A DNA stretch of 64,000 nucleotides from Afipia sp. (GTDB taxonomy: Bacteria > Pseudomonadota > Alphaproteobacteria > Rhizobiales > Xanthobacteraceae). A model generated the notes under the pieces. That model was not told the DNA's origin. It made no database searches and saw only the letters and a program-made list of their open reading frames with translations. The stretch spans positions 1,674,001 to 1,738,000 of the forward strand of contig JANQAK010000003.1 of NCBI GenBank assembly GCA_024707075.1. The letters run 5' to 3'. Positions 1-7,328 of this stretch are shown one piece after another. How positions within the stretch are numbered: the first letter of the stretch is position 1; every line of letters starts with the position of its first letter. A program made the position numbers and the translations under genes.

Positions 1-15
1 AGAATTCTTTTGAAT

Positions 16-43
16 GGCATGATCCCCCGTGAGGGATCATGCC
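16..43. repeat. Perfect 11-bp inverted repeat (hairpin)
   Basis: GGCATGATCCC and its exact reverse complement flank a 6-nt loop. There is no T-tract on either strand, so a Rho-independent terminator is not supported. It may be a small intergenic repeat or the end of an element lying upstream of the window. Confidence 0.6.
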
Positions 44-194
44 AAGGCAACCTCCCGGCAAACTTGTCGCCGCCCTCTCCTGCATGGAGTCGGCGGCGAT
101 ATTTATTCTGCCCGAGAGATGAACCTGTTCGCCACTGAGACGACCAAGAACTGATCCGGCTCATCTTTGCCGGACGTTTCAGTGGGATATATTT

Positions 195-332
195 ATGAAA
201 AGCGTCCGGCCCGGCCACTCCGAGCCACTCGCGGGCGGCGATCCGCCGCCGCAACTGGCAACCATCCTCGTGCGGTTTCTCGCGCTGTTCGTGGTCGCAG
301 TCACAATTCTCATGATTGCGTGGCGGGCTTGA
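195..332 (+). CDS. Small single-pass membrane protein (45 aa), hypothetical
   Basis: This ORF is below the length cutoff of the supplied track. It encodes a proline-rich polar N-terminus followed by one strongly hydrophobic segment (about residues 23-43, LATILVRFLALFVVAVTILM) and ends in WRA. The composition is that of a single-pass inner-membrane peptide with the N-terminus probably outside or partly disordered. The ribosome-binding site is weak (a GTGGGA stretch about 10 nt upstream). It is convergent with the MaoC pair. No family is recognised. The clear transmembrane segment is the main support, and chance occurrence cannot be excluded. Confidence 0.4.
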   Translation: MKSVRPGHSEPLAGGDPPPQLATILVRFLALFVVAVTILMIAWRA

Positions 333-356
333 GGCTTTGACCGCCGCTGGCGCGCA

Positions 357-836
357 TCAGGCAGCCGGCCGCCTCGGCACGAATGCCTTGCCCTTGAACG
401 AAAAGGCAAGTTCGCCGCGCTGGTTCACGCCGGTGTTGTAGAATTCCGCGAGGCCCCATTGCGGGCGCGTGTCCAGCGACCGCAACGACGACACCTGGGT
501 ATCATAGGTCAACGTATCGCCAGCGAGCACCGGCCTGATCCATTTCAGATCCTCGAATCCGGGCGACGGCCCTCCCAGAACCACCGGCTCGCCACGCGCC
601 GCGCGGGCCTCGGCCTCGCGCTTGAAACTCGCCACCGTCAACTTCATCCAGGCCGCGGCGACATGCCAGCCCGACGCGGCAAGCCCGCCGAACACCGATT
701 TCCGTCCCGCCTCCTCATCGAGGTGAAACGGCTGCGGATCGAACTTCACGGCGAAAGCCTTGATATTCTCCGGCGTGAACGTGAACGATCCGAGTTCGCG
801 GCGATCGCCGATCTTCATCTCTTCAAAATACGGCAT
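357..836 (-). CDS. MaoC-like (R)-hydratase/dehydratase fold protein
   Basis: A 159-residue single hot-dog domain of the MaoC family, which hydrates or dehydrates enoyl-CoA or related thioesters. The hydratase signature is visible as FDPQPFHLD (residues 32-40), with the catalytic Asp33 and His38, followed by the conserved SGWH (55-58). It lies 8 nt downstream of a second MaoC-like gene on the same strand, so the two probably form an operon and perhaps a heterodimer, as seen for two-subunit MaoC enzymes. The substrate cannot be read from sequence. The start ATG follows directly from the 5' end of the conserved domain (MPYFEEMKIGD). Confidence 0.85.
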   Translation of the reverse strand: MPYFEEMKIGDRRELGSFTFTPENIKAFAVKFDPQPFHLDEEAGRKSVFGGLAASGWHVAAAWMKLTVASFKREAEARAARGEPVVLGGPSPGFEDLKWIRPVLAGDTLTYDTQVSSLRSLDTRPQWGLAEFYNTGVNQRGELAFSFKGKAFVPRRPAA

Positions 837-844
837 CTCGATCC

Positions 845-1303
845 TCAGTTCGCACCGGCTGCGGCACGACGCAGCACCATAATGGGAAGTGTGGCGAGCA
901 TCAGCGTCTGCCCCGCCGCGTTGCGCATGTCGTTCTTGATGCGAACGAAACCGATGTCGGGGCGGCTCTTCGATTCACGGGTTTCGAGCACGTCGATCGA
1001 GACCGTGAGATCGTCGCCCGGCCGCAGCGGCGAAACCCATCGCACCTCGTCGACGCCGGGCGCGCCGGCCGATGCGATGTTGTGGATGAAGCCGTCCCAA
1101 CTGATCCGCATCAAGAGCGCGCACATATGCCAGCCCGAACCCGACAGGCCCTTGAGCAAGGAGCGGCTGGCGGCTTCATCGTCGAGATGCATCGGCTGGG
1201 GATCGAACTCGGAGGCGAACGAAATAATATCATCGCGCGACACATGGTGTGGGCCGAACGTGCCGAAATGGCCCGGCTTGAAGTCTTCGAATGTCAGTTT
1301 CAT
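845..1303 (-). CDS. MaoC-like (R)-hydratase/dehydratase fold protein, second copy
   Basis: A 152-residue MaoC-type hot-dog protein, paralogous to its downstream neighbour. It has FDPQPMHLD at residues 33-41 (Asp34/His39 as the likely catalytic pair) and SGWH at 56-59. The ORF track extends it to 212 aa, but the upstream 60 residues are polar, unlike the family and lack domain homology, so the ATG at 1303 (MKLTFEDFKPG) is chosen; a GAGAAA stretch lies just upstream. It is the first gene of a two-gene operon and is divergent from the DUF4282 gene. Confidence 0.85.
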   Translation of the reverse strand: MKLTFEDFKPGHFGTFGPHHVSRDDIISFASEFDPQPMHLDDEAASRSLLKGLSGSGWHMCALLMRISWDGFIHNIASAGAPGVDEVRWVSPLRPGDDLTVSIDVLETRESKSRPDIGFVRIKNDMRNAAGQTLMLATLPIMVLRRAAAGAN

Positions 1304-1497
1304 TTTCTCGATCGCATTGTGGATGGGCGCAGTTTGGCCGTTATTTGCAGACACCTCAAGCGCTCCGTTCCGCACTCGCCTTCCGTCCTTTTCGGCGATA
1401 TGCGACAAACCATCCATCCGGAGCGATTCAGTCCGTGGCTGATTCGCCATCGTTCGCCTGCCGTCGTCCGCACCGCGGCTCATCTGGAGAAAAACCC

Positions 1498-1803
1498 ATG
1501 TTTCAATTCCAGGATCTCTTCCAGTGGGACAGGTTCATCACGCCCACCATCATCAAGGCGTTCTACTGGCTGGTGATCGCGCTGATCATCCTGTTCGGCA
1601 TCTCCGGCATATTCTCGGCGCTGACGTTGATGGCGGTCAGCCCGTTCGGCGGCTTCGTCCTGCTGCTGTCGGCGCTGGCGGGCATCGTCGTCGGAATCAT
1701 CTTCTCGCGCATCAGCGCCGAACTGATCCTGATCGTGTTCCGGATCAACGAGCACCTCGGCGCGATCCGCGATCAGGGCCGCGAGCAAGGGCGGCAGTTT
1801 TGA
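1498..1803 (+). CDS. DUF4282 domain-containing membrane protein
   Basis: A 101-residue protein beginning MFQFQDLFQWDRFITP, characteristic of DUF4282 proteins, with two hydrophobic segments (about residues 21-45 and 50-75) joined by a short loop (SPFGGF) and a charged C-terminal tail. It is an inner-membrane protein of unknown function. The track starts this ORF at 1291, but the ATG at 1498 has a good Shine-Dalgarno (CTGGAGA) 7-10 nt upstream and begins the conserved domain. Divergent from the MaoC pair. Confidence 0.8.
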   Translation: MFQFQDLFQWDRFITPTIIKAFYWLVIALIILFGISGIFSALTLMAVSPFGGFVLLLSALAGIVVGIIFSRISAELILIVFRINEHLGAIRDQGREQGRQF

Positions 1804-1919
1804 ACCTTGCCTCCAGCTCATTGCATAGCTCAGGCGAAAGTTTGTATCGCCTGAGCTCGGACCAGCCCTGATCTGCGCGTTGCGAAACGGCACACTCCGG
1901 CAGATCTCCCCATTTTCAT

Positions 1920-1973
1920 TTGACTTATCCATAACCAAACGGTTATACGATGATACATAACCATAGAGTTATG
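1920..1973 (+). promoter_or_regulatory. Sigma70-type promoter with two palindromic operators upstream of arsR
   Basis: TTGACT (1920-1925) and TTATAC (1943-1948) are separated by 17 nt, a near-ideal housekeeping promoter. A perfect inverted repeat ATAACC-N4-GGTTAT (1931-1946) lies between and over these elements. A second, CATAAC-N6-GTTATG (1956-1973), reaches to within 2 nt of the start codon. The sites share the half-site ATAAC and are placed to block polymerase, so self-repression by the downstream ArsR-type protein is inferred. Confidence 0.75.
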
Positions 1974-1974
1974 A

Positions 1975-2298
1975 ATGTCGAAAGCCCAGGACACCCTGTT
2001 CCGTACCCTCGCCGACCCAACCCGGCGGGCGATCTTTGAGCGGCTTTGCCGGCAAGGCGAGCAAACCGTCGGCGCCCTGACGGCGCGGTCCGGCGTGTCA
2101 CAACCGGCGGTGTCAAAACATCTCGGGATTCTGAAGCAGGCGGGGCTGGTGCGCGACCGGCAGGACGGGCGGCAGACCCATTACAGCGCGCAGCTTCGCG
2201 CTCTGTCGCCCCTCATCGACTGGACCAGCCAGATGACCAGCTTCTGGGAGAAGCGCTTCGACGACCTCGAAGACTTGCTGAAAAGGATGGACCAATGA
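1975..2298 (+). CDS. ArsR-family winged-helix transcriptional regulator
   Basis: A 107-residue ArsR/SmtB-type repressor. LADPTRRAIFERL (residues 12-24) and the recognition-helix region SGVSQPAVSKHLGIL (39-53) are typical of the subgroup that pairs with SRPBCC/AHSA1 proteins, rather than metal sensors; no Cys/His metal-binding cluster is seen. The beta-wing is QDGRQTHY (62-69). Its stop overlaps the start of the SRPBCC gene (ATGA), so the pair is translationally coupled. Upstream lie a strong promoter and two palindromes suggesting autoregulation. The inducing signal is unknown. Confidence 0.9.
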   Translation: MSKAQDTLFRTLADPTRRAIFERLCRQGEQTVGALTARSGVSQPAVSKHLGILKQAGLVRDRQDGRQTHYSAQLRALSPLIDWTSQMTSFWEKRFDDLEDLLKRMDQ

Positions 2299-2726
2299 TC
2301 GAACCATCGGCCGACAGCCGCACCGTCGTTGTCGAGCGTGAATTCCTTCACCCGCCGGAGAAAATCTGGCGCGCGCTGACGCAGCCGCATCTGATCGAGG
2401 AATGGCTCATGAAGAACGACTTCAAGCCGGCGCTCGGCCATCGCTTCAATCTTCGCGGCGAATGGGGCGGCGTGCTGGATTGCGAGGTCCTAGCCATCGA
2501 GCCGAACAGAACACTCTCCTACACTTGGAATTTTGCACACGATGACGCAGCCTTCGATCTCAGGAGTGTCGTGACCTTCACGCTCACCCCTTCCGGCACA
2601 GGCACCCTGTTGCGTATGGAGCAGACCGGTTTCCGGCCCGATCAGAGACAGGCTTTTGGCGGCGCCAAAGCCGGCTGGCAGCAGTTCATCACAAAGCTGG
2701 AGCAGCTTCTGACACGACAAGACTGA
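2295..2726 (+). CDS. SRPBCC / AHSA1-domain protein
   Basis: A 143-residue START-like (Bet v1 fold) protein of the activator-of-Hsp90 homology family. Diagnostic features are VVEREFLHPPEKIWRALT near the N-terminus, LIEEWLM, and the C-terminal GWQQFITKLEQLL. These proteins have a hydrophobic ligand cavity, and the ArsR-SRPBCC pairing is widespread in bacteria, usually with unknown ligand. The start ATG overlaps the arsR stop by 4 nt. The longer ORF in the track runs out of frame through arsR and is rejected. Confidence 0.88.
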   Translation: MIEPSADSRTVVVEREFLHPPEKIWRALTQPHLIEEWLMKNDFKPALGHRFNLRGEWGGVLDCEVLAIEPNRTLSYTWNFAHDDAAFDLRSVVTFTLTPSGTGTLLRMEQTGFRPDQRQAFGGAKAGWQQFITKLEQLLTRQD

Positions 2727-2779
2727 CTACGCCGCGCTCGCTGCGCAATCCTCCCAACATCTCACCGCAAGGAGCCGTC

Positions 2780-2995
2780 ATGAGCGCGAATGCATGGATT
2801 CGTCAAACCCATCGCTGGCTGTCGATCATCTTCACGATCACCGTCGCCGCCAACTTTATCGCGATGGGATTCGGCCAGCCTCCCGCCGCGATCGTTTACG
2901 CCCCGCTGCCGCCGCTGTTCCTGTTGCTGTTCAGCGGGCTGTATCTGTTCGTTCTGCCCTACATCGCCGCCCGGCGCAGCAGCATGACCAACTGA
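2780..2995 (+). CDS. Small two-helix membrane protein, hypothetical
   Basis: A 71-residue protein with two hydrophobic stretches (about residues 13-31 and 42-63) separated by a short loop (GFGQPP), and a basic C-terminus (AARRSSMTN). Start chosen at 2780, where AAGGAG lies 7 nt upstream. It is 53 nt after the SRPBCC gene on the same strand, so probably the third gene of that operon. It converges on ychF. No named family recognised with confidence. Confidence 0.7.
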   Translation: MSANAWIRQTHRWLSIIFTITVAANFIAMGFGQPPAAIVYAPLPPLFLLLFSGLYLFVLPYIAARRSSMTN

Positions 2996-3001
2996 CGGCG
3001 A

Positions 3002-4098
3002 TCAGTTATTGAACCGGAAATGCATCACGTCGCCGTCGGCGACGACATATTCCTTGCCTTCCAGCCGCAGCTTGCCGGCATCGCGCGCGCCGGCCTCGCC
3101 ACCCAGTGACACGTAGTCATCATAAGCAATGGTCTCGGCGCGGATGAAGCCCTTCTCGAAATCGGTATGGATCACGCCCGCCGCCGCGGGCGCCTTGGTG
3201 CCCCTGGTGATGGTCCAGGCACGAGCCTCCTTGGGACCGACCGTGAAGTAGGTGATGAGATGCAGCAGCTCATAGCCGGCGCGGATCAGGCGATCGAGTC
3301 CGGCTTCTTCCAGCCCCAGAGTCTCAAGGAAATCGGCACGCTCCGCACGCGACAGCGTCGCGATCTCGGATTCGATCTTGGCGGAAATCACCACCGCGAC
3401 CGCGCCTTCCTTCTTGGCGTGTTCGAACACGGCCTGCGAGAACGCGTTGCCGGTGGCGGCGGAGCCTTCCTCGACGTTGCAGACATAGAGCACAGGCTTC
3501 GACGTCAGGAGGCCGAGCATGCGGAAGGCACGTTCTTCCTCGGGCTTGCGGTCGAGAAACCGCGCCGGCTTGCCATCGCGCAGCAGCTTCAGCGCGCGCT
3601 CGACGAGGTCGAGTTGCTCCTTTGAATCCTTGTCGCCGCCTTTCGCCTTCTTGGTCAGGTTATCGACGCGCTTCTCGAGACTGTCGAGGTCGGCCAGCAT
3701 CAGTTCGGTCTCGATGGTCTCGATGTCGGCGAGCGGCGCGATCTTGCCCTCGACATGGGTGATGTCGGAGTCCTCGAAACAGCGCACGACATGGGCGACC
3801 GCATCCACCTCGCGGATGGTGGCGAGAAACTGGTTGCCGAGCCCTTCCCCTTTGAAGCGCCGCGCACCAGCCCCGCGATGTCCACGAAGGTCAGTTGTGT
3901 CGGGATGATCGTCTGCGACTTGGCGATCTCGCACAGCTTCTCAAGGCGCGGGTCCGGCACCGCCACGGCGCCGACATTCGGCTCGATGGTGCAGAACGGA
4001 TAGTTCGCCGCCTGCGCCGCCGCCGTTTCCGTCAGCGCGTTGAACAGTGTGGACTTGCCGACATTGGGCAGTCCGACGATGCCGCATTTGAAACCCAT
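3002..4098 (-). CDS. ychF: Redox-regulated ribosome-associated ATPase YchF (reading frame interrupted by a 1-nt deletion)
   Basis: YchF/OLA1 is an Obg-family ATPase that binds ribosomes. The N-terminal part ([22 protein letters not shown], Walker A at about 8-16; [12 protein letters not shown]) reads in one frame. The rest ([17 protein letters not shown] ... C-terminal TGS domain ending MHFRFNN) reads in another. The frames join at the C4 run 3847-3850 on the plus strand. Restoring one base gives [11 protein letters not shown] and a 365-residue protein, the usual length (E. coli 363). The rest of the gene is undamaged, so a sequencing error or very recent mutation is more likely than an old pseudogene. 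It lies 33 nt downstream of pth. Confidence 0.9.
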
Positions 4099-4131
4099 GA
4101 CCTGTCCTGAATTTTCCGGACGATGCGCAAA

Positions 4132-4737
4132 CTAGCCTGCGCCGCCATCGTCCTTCGATGTGAATCCCTTTGCATCCATCGCAAGATGCACCTTGTTTGC
4201 AAACGATGCGTCCTGTCCGGTGACAATCAACGCTGCGTTGTCGGCAACCGCCTGGCACAGCGCGCTCACCCAAGGCATTTCGCTTTTGGCGAAATCGGAC
4301 AAGACGTGCTGATGCACCAGATCCTTGACGCCGGGATGCCCGACGCCGAGCCGGACGCGACGATAGTCGTTGCCGACGTGCGCGGAGATCGAACGCAACC
4401 CGTTGTGTCCCGCGATACCGCCGCCGATCTTGACGCGCAGCTTCGCGGGCGGCAGTTCGATCTCGTCGTGGAACACCGTGATATCGCCGACGCTCATCTT
4501 GAAGAACTTCGTGGCTTCGCCGACAGCGTTGCCCGACTCGTTCATATAGGTCGTGGGCTTCAGCAGAATGACGCGGCCGTTGCCGAGATGACCTTCGGAG
4601 GTCTCGCCCTGAAAACGACGGCGCCACGGACCAAATCCGTGACGCCGTGCGATCTCGTCGACGACCATGAACCCGATATTGTGCCGGTTGCCCTGATACT
4701 TCGCGCCGGGGTTTCCCAGTCCGACGAACAGGCGCAT
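4132..4737 (-). CDS. pth: Peptidyl-tRNA hydrolase
   Basis: A 201-residue Pth that cleaves the ester bond of peptidyl-tRNAs released from stalled ribosomes. Family signatures are [23 protein letters not shown] (Asn11 and His20 region), [31 protein letters not shown] and GHNGLRSI. The length and N-terminus match the family. It sits between rplY upstream and ychF downstream, the usual order in this bacterial group. The intergenic space to rplY is filled by two strong hairpins that may modulate readthrough. Confidence 0.96.
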   Translation of the reverse strand: MRLFVGLGNPGAKYQGNRHNIGFMVVDEIARRHGFGPWRRRFQGETSEGHLGNGRVILLKPTTYMNESGNAVGEATKFFKMSVGDITVFHDEIELPPAKLRVKIGGGIAGHNGLRSISAHVGNDYRRVRLGVGHPGVKDLVHQHVLSDFAKSEMPWVSALCQAVADNAALIVTGQDASFANKVHLAMDAKGFTSKDDGGAG

Positions 4738-4741
4738 GGCA

Positions 4742-4816
4742 CGAGTGTCCCGAATCCGAAGTTCGTATTACGTCGCAGCACCTTCCGAACGAACTTCGGA
4801 TTCGAAAGGACACTCG
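4742..4816. repeat. Long hairpin 1 of a mirror-image pair between pth and rplY
   Basis: Outer arms CGAGTGTCC / GGACACTCG (9 bp) and inner arms 4751-4766 / 4789-4804 (16 bp) pair perfectly, with a 3-nt bulge (AAA, 4805-4807) between them. The loop of about 22 nt begins ATTACGTCGC. It shares this architecture, in mirror image, with the next hairpin. Confidence 0.85.
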
Positions 4817-4830
4817 AAGACTGGAGATAT

Positions 4831-4907
4831 TGGTGGAGTTTCGGATTTGACATTCGCATTACGACGCTCACGCGAGCAGCATCGCGAATGTCAAATCCAC
4901 TCCACCA
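4831..4907. repeat. Long hairpin 2 of a mirror-image pair between pth and rplY
   Basis: Outer arms TGGTGGAGT / ACTCCACCA (9 bp) and inner arms 4843-4857 / 4884-4898 (15 bp, GGATTTGACATTCGC and complement) pair perfectly, with a 3-nt bulge (TTC, 4840-4842). The loop begins ATTACGACGC, like hairpin 1. It ends 5 nt from the rplY stop codon. Confidence 0.85.
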
Positions 4908-4912
4908 AGTTC

Positions 4913-5656
4913 TTACTTCTTCTTGTCGGCCGCGGGCTTCGCCGCAGCAGCGGCAGGAGCCTTGCCACCGGCCGCAGGCGCTTTCGCACCGGCCGCAGCA
5001 GCAGGAGCCGCAGCACCGGCCGCAGCAGCAGCACCAGCCGCAGGAGCCGCACCACCGGCAGCCGCAGCAGCGGCCTTCAGTTCTTCGTTGTAGCCCGACG
5101 GCGGAACGATGGTGACCAGCGTCGCATCGTCACGCGTCAACAGCTTGACGTTCGGCGGCAGCTTGATGTCGGTGATGTGCAACGAGCTTGCGATGTCGAG
5201 CTTGCCGACATCGGCTTCAAGATACTGCGGGATGTTGTCCGCGGGCACTTCGAGTTCGATCGTATGGGTCACGATGTTGACCGTGCCGCCCCGCTTCACG
5301 CCCGGAGCTGTTTCCGCGTTCAGCACATGCAGCGGAACGCTGACGCGGATCTTGGAGCCTTCACCGAGGCGAAGGAAATCCACATGCAGCGGGAAGTCGC
5401 GCACCGGATCGAGACTGAAGTCGCGCGGAATCACGCGGTGCTTCTTGCCGTCGAGTTCGATGTCGTGAACGGTGGTGAGAAAACGCCCGGCCTGAATGCG
5501 CAGACGCAGTTCAGCATCGTCGAGCGAGATGGTCAGCGGGGGCTGGTTGTTGCCATAGATCACTGCCGGGATACGGCCAGCGCGACGTTCAGCCCGGGCG
5601 GCCCCCTTGCCGGCCTTCGGACGAGCGGTCGCCTTCAATTCCTTGACGGTCGCCAT
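4913..5656 (-). CDS. rplY: 50S ribosomal protein L25/general stress protein Ctc
   Basis: A 247-residue long-form bL25 (TL5/CTC type) that binds 5S rRNA. The N-terminus MATVKELKATARPKAGKGAARAERR and RAGRIPAVIYGN mark the L25 domain (about 1-95). The C-terminal beta domain (TVNIVTHTIELEVPADNIPQ, about 120-190) follows. The last about 50 residues are an Ala/Pro/Lys low-complexity tail ending KKK, probably disordered. It heads the minus-strand series rplY-pth-ychF. Its promoter should lie in 5657-5900, shared with the divergent GTPase gene. Confidence 0.95.
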   Translation of the reverse strand: MATVKELKATARPKAGKGAARAERRAGRIPAVIYGNNQPPLTISLDDAELRLRIQAGRFLTTVHDIELDGKKHRVIPRDFSLDPVRDFPLHVDFLRLGEGSKIRVSVPLHVLNAETAPGVKRGGTVNIVTHTIELEVPADNIPQYLEADVGKLDIASSLHITDIKLPPNVKLLTRDDATLVTIVPPSGYNEELKAAAAAAGGAAPAAGAAAAAGAAAPAAAAGAKAPAAGGKAPAAAAAKPAADKKK

Positions 5657-5906
5657 TGTTCAGTTCCTTAAGATTTAAAAGTGAAGGGCCGCAAAGCGGC
5701 CCGGTTTCACGTCGCGGCAAGCCTCCAGGGGTGCGGGGGCCGCGGACGTGGCGGGTTCTTAGCCCCAAAGCACCCCAAACACAAGGAAATCGGGGGATTT
5801 TATCGACGGCTTTGACCTGCGCCGTGCGCCTCGCAACGCGCCTGACTGCGTTCTTTAATCGCGTTTTGTCCCATCGATGACTTTCCGCCTTGCCGTCTGG
5901 AGTTTT

Positions 5907-5934
5907 TTATTGTTATGTTATAACATAACAATAA
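5907..5934. promoter_or_regulatory. Perfect 28-bp palindrome, probable Zur (zinc uptake regulator) box
   Basis: The half-site TTATTGTTATGTTA is followed directly by its exact reverse complement. The core GTTATGTTATAACATAAC matches my recollection of proteobacterial Zur operators. It lies 66 nt before a COG0523 GTPase, a class often repressed by Zur. The rest of 5657-5999 holds no gene; it should also contain the rplY promoter, which I cannot place. Confidence 0.8.
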
Positions 5935-5999
5935 TAGCGAGCGCTCCATGCCGCCCCGCCGTCTCTCCCGCATCGCATTGAAAAGGCTGTTCGATTCCC

Positions 6000-7214
6000 A
6001 TGAAAAAACTGCCCGTCACCGTGCTCTCCGGCTTCCTTGGCTCTGGAAAGACGACCCTGATGAATCATGTGCTGAACAACCGGCAGGGCCTGAGAGTGGC
6101 CGTGATCGTGAACGACATGAGCGAAGTGAACATCGACGCGGACCTCATTCGCAATGGCGGTGCGGACCTGTCGCGGACGAATGAAACACTGGTCGAAATG
6201 ACCGACGGCTGCATCTGCTGCACGCTGCGCGACGATTTGCTCAAGGAGGTGAGCCGACTCGCCCACGACGGGCGCTTCGACTACCTGCTGATCGAATCCA
6301 CCGGCATCGCCGAGCCGCTGCCGGTCGCGGCCACCTTCGATTTCCGGGACGAGGACGGCGCAAGCCTCGGCGATGTCGCGCAACTCGACACCATGGTGAC
6401 GGTCGTGGACGCGGTGAACCTGCTGCGCGACTACGCGTCCCATGACTTTTTGCGCGACCGTGGCGAGTCGCTCGGCGACGATGACAAGCGCACGCTAGTC
6501 GACCTGCTGGTCGACCAGATCGAGTTCGCCGACGTCATCGTGCTCAACAAGATCGACGACGCGTCACCTGCGCAGCGCGAGGCCGCGCGGCAAATTCTAA
6601 AGGCGCTGAATCCCGACGCCGACATCATCGAGACCAGTTTTTCACGCGTGCCGCCGGAGAAAATCCTCAACACCGGCCGTTTTGATTTTGAAAAGGCACA
6701 GCAGCATCCGGTCTGGTTCAAGGAACTGTATGGCTTCGCCGACCATGTACCGGAAACGGAAGAATACGGCGTGACGAACTTCGTCTATCGCGCACGCCGG
6801 CCGTTCGACCCGCAGAAATTTCACGCCTTCATCGGATCAAGCTGGCCGGGCGTGATCCGCACCAAGGGCCACTACTGGCTGGCAACGCGGCCGCAATGGG
6901 TCGGCGAACTCAGCCAGGCCGGCGCCATCGTCCGCAACGAGGCGATGGGATTCTGGTGGGCTGCAATTCCAAAGGACCGCTGGCCCGATCATCCGGAATG
7001 GCGCGCGGCCATCGCAAAAAACTGGTCCGATGTCTGGGGCGATCGCCGACAGGAAATCGTTTTCATCGGCACAGGCATGGACACCGCGGAACTGACGCGG
7101 CGGCTCGATGCGTGCCTCGTTCCCGACACCGGCAAGGACGAGATGAACGTGGCGGCGTGGGCCAAGCTGCGCGATCCGTTTCCGCTGTGGCGGCGCGCCG
7201 ACGAAGCAGCATGA
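6000..7214 (+). CDS. COG0523 / CobW-type GTP-binding metallochaperone (probable zinc, ZigA/YeiR-like)
   Basis: A 404-residue G3E-family P-loop GTPase. Walker A is GFLGSGKTT (11-19). The metal-binding CxCC motif is CICC (71-74). ESTGIAEP (99-106) marks switch II and NKID (183-186) gives guanine specificity. The C-terminal CobW_C domain covers about 255-385. Such proteins are thought to deliver metal to target enzymes, and those under Zur act during zinc starvation. A perfect Zur-like palindrome precedes the gene. Start at 6000 gives the canonical [14 protein letters not shown]. It appears to be monocistronic. Zinc specificity is inferred from the operator, not from the protein. Confidence 0.9.
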   Translation: MKKLPVTVLSGFLGSGKTTLMNHVLNNRQGLRVAVIVNDMSEVNIDADLIRNGGADLSRTNETLVEMTDGCICCTLRDDLLKEVSRLAHDGRFDYLLIESTGIAEPLPVAATFDFRDEDGASLGDVAQLDTMVTVVDAVNLLRDYASHDFLRDRGESLGDDDKRTLVDLLVDQIEFADVIVLNKIDDASPAQREAARQILKALNPDADIIETSFSRVPPEKILNTGRFDFEKAQQHPVWFKELYGFADHVPETEEYGVTNFVYRARRPFDPQKFHAFIGSSWPGVIRTKGHYWLATRPQWVGELSQAGAIVRNEAMGFWWAAIPKDRWPDHPEWRAAIAKNWSDVWGDRRQEIVFIGTGMDTAELTRRLDACLVPDTGKDEMNVAAWAKLRDPFPLWRRADEAA

Positions 7215-7328
7215 ACAATTGCGAATATATTCTAAAGCGAGCGTTAACGATGCACGTTAAGGGTCGAGAACCGCCTTTTTGATACACCTCTGGGGTGCAT
7301 ATCTACCGAACGCCCCGCAGAGGACGAA

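Noticed and set aside
5656-5880. 74-residue plus-strand ORF in the rplY/GTPase intergenic region
   Set aside because: Starts antisense to the rplY start codon, has basic low-complexity composition, and no support.
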